Program-made: the position numbers and the translations under genes
Shown here: positions 18,466 through 20,705 of the stretch, in pieces
Numbering within the stretch: the stretch's first letter is position 1
Layout of the letters: each line of letters begins with the position of its first letter
The notes under the pieces: model-generated
Told to the model about the DNA's origin: nothing
Database searches by the model: none
Seen by the model: only the letters and a program-made list of their open reading frames with translations
DNA from: a virus
Virus record (IMG/VR): IMGVR_UViG_3300036406_001194
Coordinates: 1-20,705 of that record
Reading direction: 5' to 3' (one strand)
DNA length: 20,705 bases

Positions 18466-19795
18466 TCCAAGACTAGTTCCGTGGCAAATTGAAGCAATAT
18501 CGTATTATAATAATTTTAATTACGACTCAGGAATACTTGAGATGCTAATGAGTGGCTCTATAGGATCAGCCAAAAGTATTTGTGCATCACATATAATTGG
18601 CATTCATGCAATAAAAAATAAAAAATCAAGACAGCTAATATTACGCCGAGCACTTAAAGATCTAAAAAGAACATTGTGGCAAACTATTTTGTCTCACATT
18701 GCTGATATTCCTCATGCAATTAAGGAATATAATAAATCAGAAATGAGAATTACTTTAATAAATGGATCAGAAATTATTGGTGATTCATATGATAGTGGGG
18801 AGCTTGAAAAATTTAGATCACTTGAATTAAGTGGCGTAATTATAGAAGAAGCATCTGAATCAAATAAACAATTATATGATGCAGTTAAAATGAGAATTGG
18901 AAGATTAAATTCGGTAAAAGAAAACTATCTTTTGTGTTTAACAAATCCAGATGAACCATCGCATTATCTTTATAAAGAATTTATAGAAAAAAATGATAAA
19001 TCAAAAAAAGTATTTTATTCATTAACTGAGCAAAACCCATTCCTGCCACCTTGGTACATTGAAAATCTTAAAAAAGATCTTGATCCAATGATGGCGAAAA
19101 GGATGCTTCAAGGGCAATGGGTAAGCATACAGGGGCAAACTCCTTACTATGCATACAACCCAGAAAAGCAATTCCTTAAAAACACTAAGTACAAAATAAA
19201 CCCGAATCTGCCACTAGATTTTTTCCATGACTTTAACATCGGGTCAGGTAAGCCAATGTCATCTGGCTATGCGCAAGTAATTAATGGGGTCTTTCATATA
19301 GGGAAATGCTTTATAGTTGAGGGATTTAATACGCAACAAATAATTGATGAGATGATTTTTGATGGATGTCTTGAAACTGTTAGAGAAATAAGGGTATTTG
19401 GAGACAGAAACGGTAAAAATAGAGACTCAAGAAGCAATCGAACAGATTACGAAATAATCCAGAAAACTCTCCAGAATTATGTGCAAAAAAATCAATCGAC
19501 GCTTAAGGTTACTATGCACGTTCCCAATGAAAATCCACCAATAAGGGCTAGGCAGAACATAGTAAATGCTCATTGTCTTAATGAAGCTGGTGAGGTTAGA
19601 CTTTATGTATATCAGGACGCTGCCAAGGTTGATGAAGGGCTAAGGCTTACAAAAATCAAAAAAGGCTCGTCATACCAAGAAGATGATAACAATGATTATC
19701 AACACATAGTTTCTGGGCTTGGTTATTACATACATGAGTACAAAACTCATACTGAAAAGATTGGAACTTTAAAACCTTTCACGGGAAGAAGATAA
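18440..19795 (+). CDS. Terminase large subunit
   Basis: A 451-residue packaging motor. ATPase: Walker A-like SGSIGSAKS (residues 38-46) and Walker B VIIEEASE (133-140), then the C-motif region LCLTNPDEP. Nuclease (RNase H fold): FFHDFNIGSGKP with Asp264, VFGDRNGKNRDSR with Asp322, and EDDNNDY (414-420). Length is normal. The ATG at 18440 lies inside the HNH gene and has no good Shine-Dalgarno sequence, so it may be coupled to the HNH gene. Base composition of the first 195 codons is far more AT-rich than the rest. The next gene starts 2 bases after the stop. Confidence 0.93.
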   Translation: MTPLFQEFDPRLVPWQIEAISYYNNFNYDSGILEMLMSGSIGSAKSICASHIIGIHAIKNKKSRQLILRRALKDLKRTLWQTILSHIADIPHAIKEYNKSEMRITLINGSEIIGDSYDSGELEKFRSLELSGVIIEEASESNKQLYDAVKMRIGRLNSVKENYLLCLTNPDEPSHYLYKEFIEKNDKSKKVFYSLTEQNPFLPPWYIENLKKDLDPMMAKRMLQGQWVSIQGQTPYYAYNPEKQFLKNTKYKINPNLPLDFFHDFNIGSGKPMSSGYAQVINGVFHIGKCFIVEGFNTQQIIDEMIFDGCLETVREIRVFGDRNGKNRDSRSNRTDYEIIQKTLQNYVQKNQSTLKVTMHVPNENPPIRARQNIVNAHCLNEAGEVRLYVYQDAAKVDEGLRLTKIKKGSSYQEDDNNDYQHIVSGLGYYIHEYKTHTEKIGTLKPFTGRR

Positions 19796-19797
19796 TC

Positions 19798-20705
19798 ATG
19801 GAAGAAAAGTTATTAGATATTTCTTACAGAAAGCAAATCATTCGAGAAATCAAGTCGGATGAGAATATTCAGCGCAAAATAGTTTCCTACAAAAAACAAA
19901 ATATGCAGGAAGATAACTTTTACCAGTACGTGAAAGAATATCTTGAGTCAAAACTAGATTCTAACACCGTTTCTGAGATGTCTATTTTTGCATCAATTAA
20001 TCTTCAGAGGCGTATCTCTAAGGCAGAAGCGAGCTTGTATAAAAAGCCACCATCAAGAAGTGTATTCATAGGGGCAGATAAGGTTGAGGAACTTGATACG
20101 ATTTTTTCTGACCTTGACGTTAATACCGTACTAAGAACGGCAAATGAGTCCTATAAGTATGAAGGACAGTGCGCTATTCAATGTTACCCACAGGACGGTA
20201 AACTAAACTTAAGGGTTCTTTTACCTCATCATTTTGATGTTGTGCCAAATGAAATGAATCCAGAGATCCCAGAAATATATATTGTTTCTAATTTTGATAA
20301 CACTCAACGAGATTACATTAGACGAGAAGACCGCAGGACTGGATTCTCTCAAGGTGATAAGTACAGAGACTCAATCAACCAAGCAATTTCTGATTATGAT
20401 GACCAGGAACTTGCCAAAGAGCGATTCTATGTCTGGTCTAAATCATTTAACTTTGTAATGGATGGACTAGGAAATATTCTTGATAAGGATACTGAATCGG
20501 TCATTATTACCCAATTCGAGGTAAATGACCCAAATATTATGTCACCACTTGCCGAGTATCAGTGCCTACCTTTTATTGATGTTAGTTCAGGTAAAAACTT
20601 TGAGTTCTGGGTGAGAGGTTGGGATTCGCTATTTGATGCGACTATCCTTTATAACGTCATTCTAACCTCAGAGTTTCAGACTGTAGAAATGCAGGGTCAT
20701 GCCCA
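19798..20705 (+). CDS. Portal-like protein (partial, runs off window)
   Basis: At least 302 codons from ATG 19798 with no stop by the end of the window. It begins EEKLLDISYRKQIIREIKSD, has IFASINLQRRISKAEASLYK (about 62-81), a mid part with YEGQCAIQCYPQDGK, LNLRVLLPHHFDVVPNE, IPEIYIVSN and FYVWSKSFNFV, then FEFWVRGWDSLFDATILYNV and VEMQGHA. Location right after terminase large subunit and the pattern of a helical N-terminus then stem-like segments (the final QGxA near the cut) are those of phage portal proteins. The preceding GGGAAG acts as ribosome site. Confidence 0.75.
   Translation, partial: MEEKLLDISYRKQIIREIKSDENIQRKIVSYKKQNMQEDNFYQYVKEYLESKLDSNTVSEMSIFASINLQRRISKAEASLYKKPPSRSVFIGADKVEELDTIFSDLDVNTVLRTANESYKYEGQCAIQCYPQDGKLNLRVLLPHHFDVVPNEMNPEIPEIYIVSNFDNTQRDYIRREDRRTGFSQGDKYRDSINQAISDYDDQELAKERFYVWSKSFNFVMDGLGNILDKDTESVIITQFEVNDPNIMSPLAEYQCLPFIDVSSGKNFEFWVRGWDSLFDATILYNVILTSEFQTVEMQGHA

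Noticed and set aside
1-20705. Integrase, attachment site, transposase or insertion sequence
   Set aside because: Searched by eye for tyrosine/serine recombinase and DDE motifs and for terminal inverted repeats around genes; none found.

Overview
The window is a continuous stretch of an AT-rich tailed-phage (Caudoviricetes) genome, either a free phage or an unbroken prophage segment. Evidence: a terminase small/large subunit pair followed by a portal-like gene, tail genes, a lysis cassette, ERF recombinase, SSB, replication-initiation genes, and almost no non-coding DNA, with ATGA or TAATG stop/start overlaps throughout. A probable lipoprotein o-spanin and Shine-Dalgarno (SD) sequences of the AGGAGG type point to a Gram-negative host. 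The host cannot be named from sequence alone. No integrase, attachment site, tRNA gene or DNA polymerase is visible.

Layout. (1) 1-6393 (+): the end of a structural gene, a 758-residue tail-fibre-like protein with a Sec signal peptide, a tail-fibre-assembly-like protein, a small XhlA-like membrane protein, an 811-residue tail/baseplate protein and two small virion-like proteins; the second of these appears to start at AUU. (2) 6390-7534 (+): M15 peptidase endolysin, small holin-like protein, nested i-/o-spanin-like genes and a 49-residue ORF, in chained overlaps. (3) 11406 down to 7518 (-): early recombination/replication operon with two unknowns, ERF, a phage Sm-like protein, SSB, a DnaQ-type exonuclease, small membrane proteins, a metzincin-motif metallopeptidase and a VRR-NUC nuclease. 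A 126-bp hexanucleotide array lies just upstream of ssb. (4) 11407-11708: divergent control region with operator-like dyads and a structured leader holding a terminator-like hairpin. (5) 11709-17317 (+): replisome organiser (DUF4373-like), G39P-like helicase loader, DEDDy exonuclease, HExxH peptidase, XRE repressor, and a run of small coiled-coil, HTH, zinc-ribbon and HNH genes. (6) 17403-20705 (+): packaging genes, with an HNH homing-endonuclease-like gene wedged between the small and large terminase genes, then a portal gene that runs off the window.

How it fits together: packaging genes at the right and tail genes at the left suggest that the head and remaining tail genes lie outside the window, and that the map is circular or circularly permuted with lysis, replication and packaging genes in the middle. 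The leftward operon supplies ssDNA annealing, coating and trimming functions. The rightward early operon supplies origin/helicase recruitment. The two are driven divergently from 11407-11708.

Most unusual elements: the AGACCN hexamer array before ssb, the terminator/pseudoknot-like leader of the rightward operon, a possible pseudoknot plus hairpin at 7939-8007, the near-identical 3' ends of consecutive small genes, and the AT-rich tract spanning the HNH gene and the first 40 per cent of the large terminase gene.
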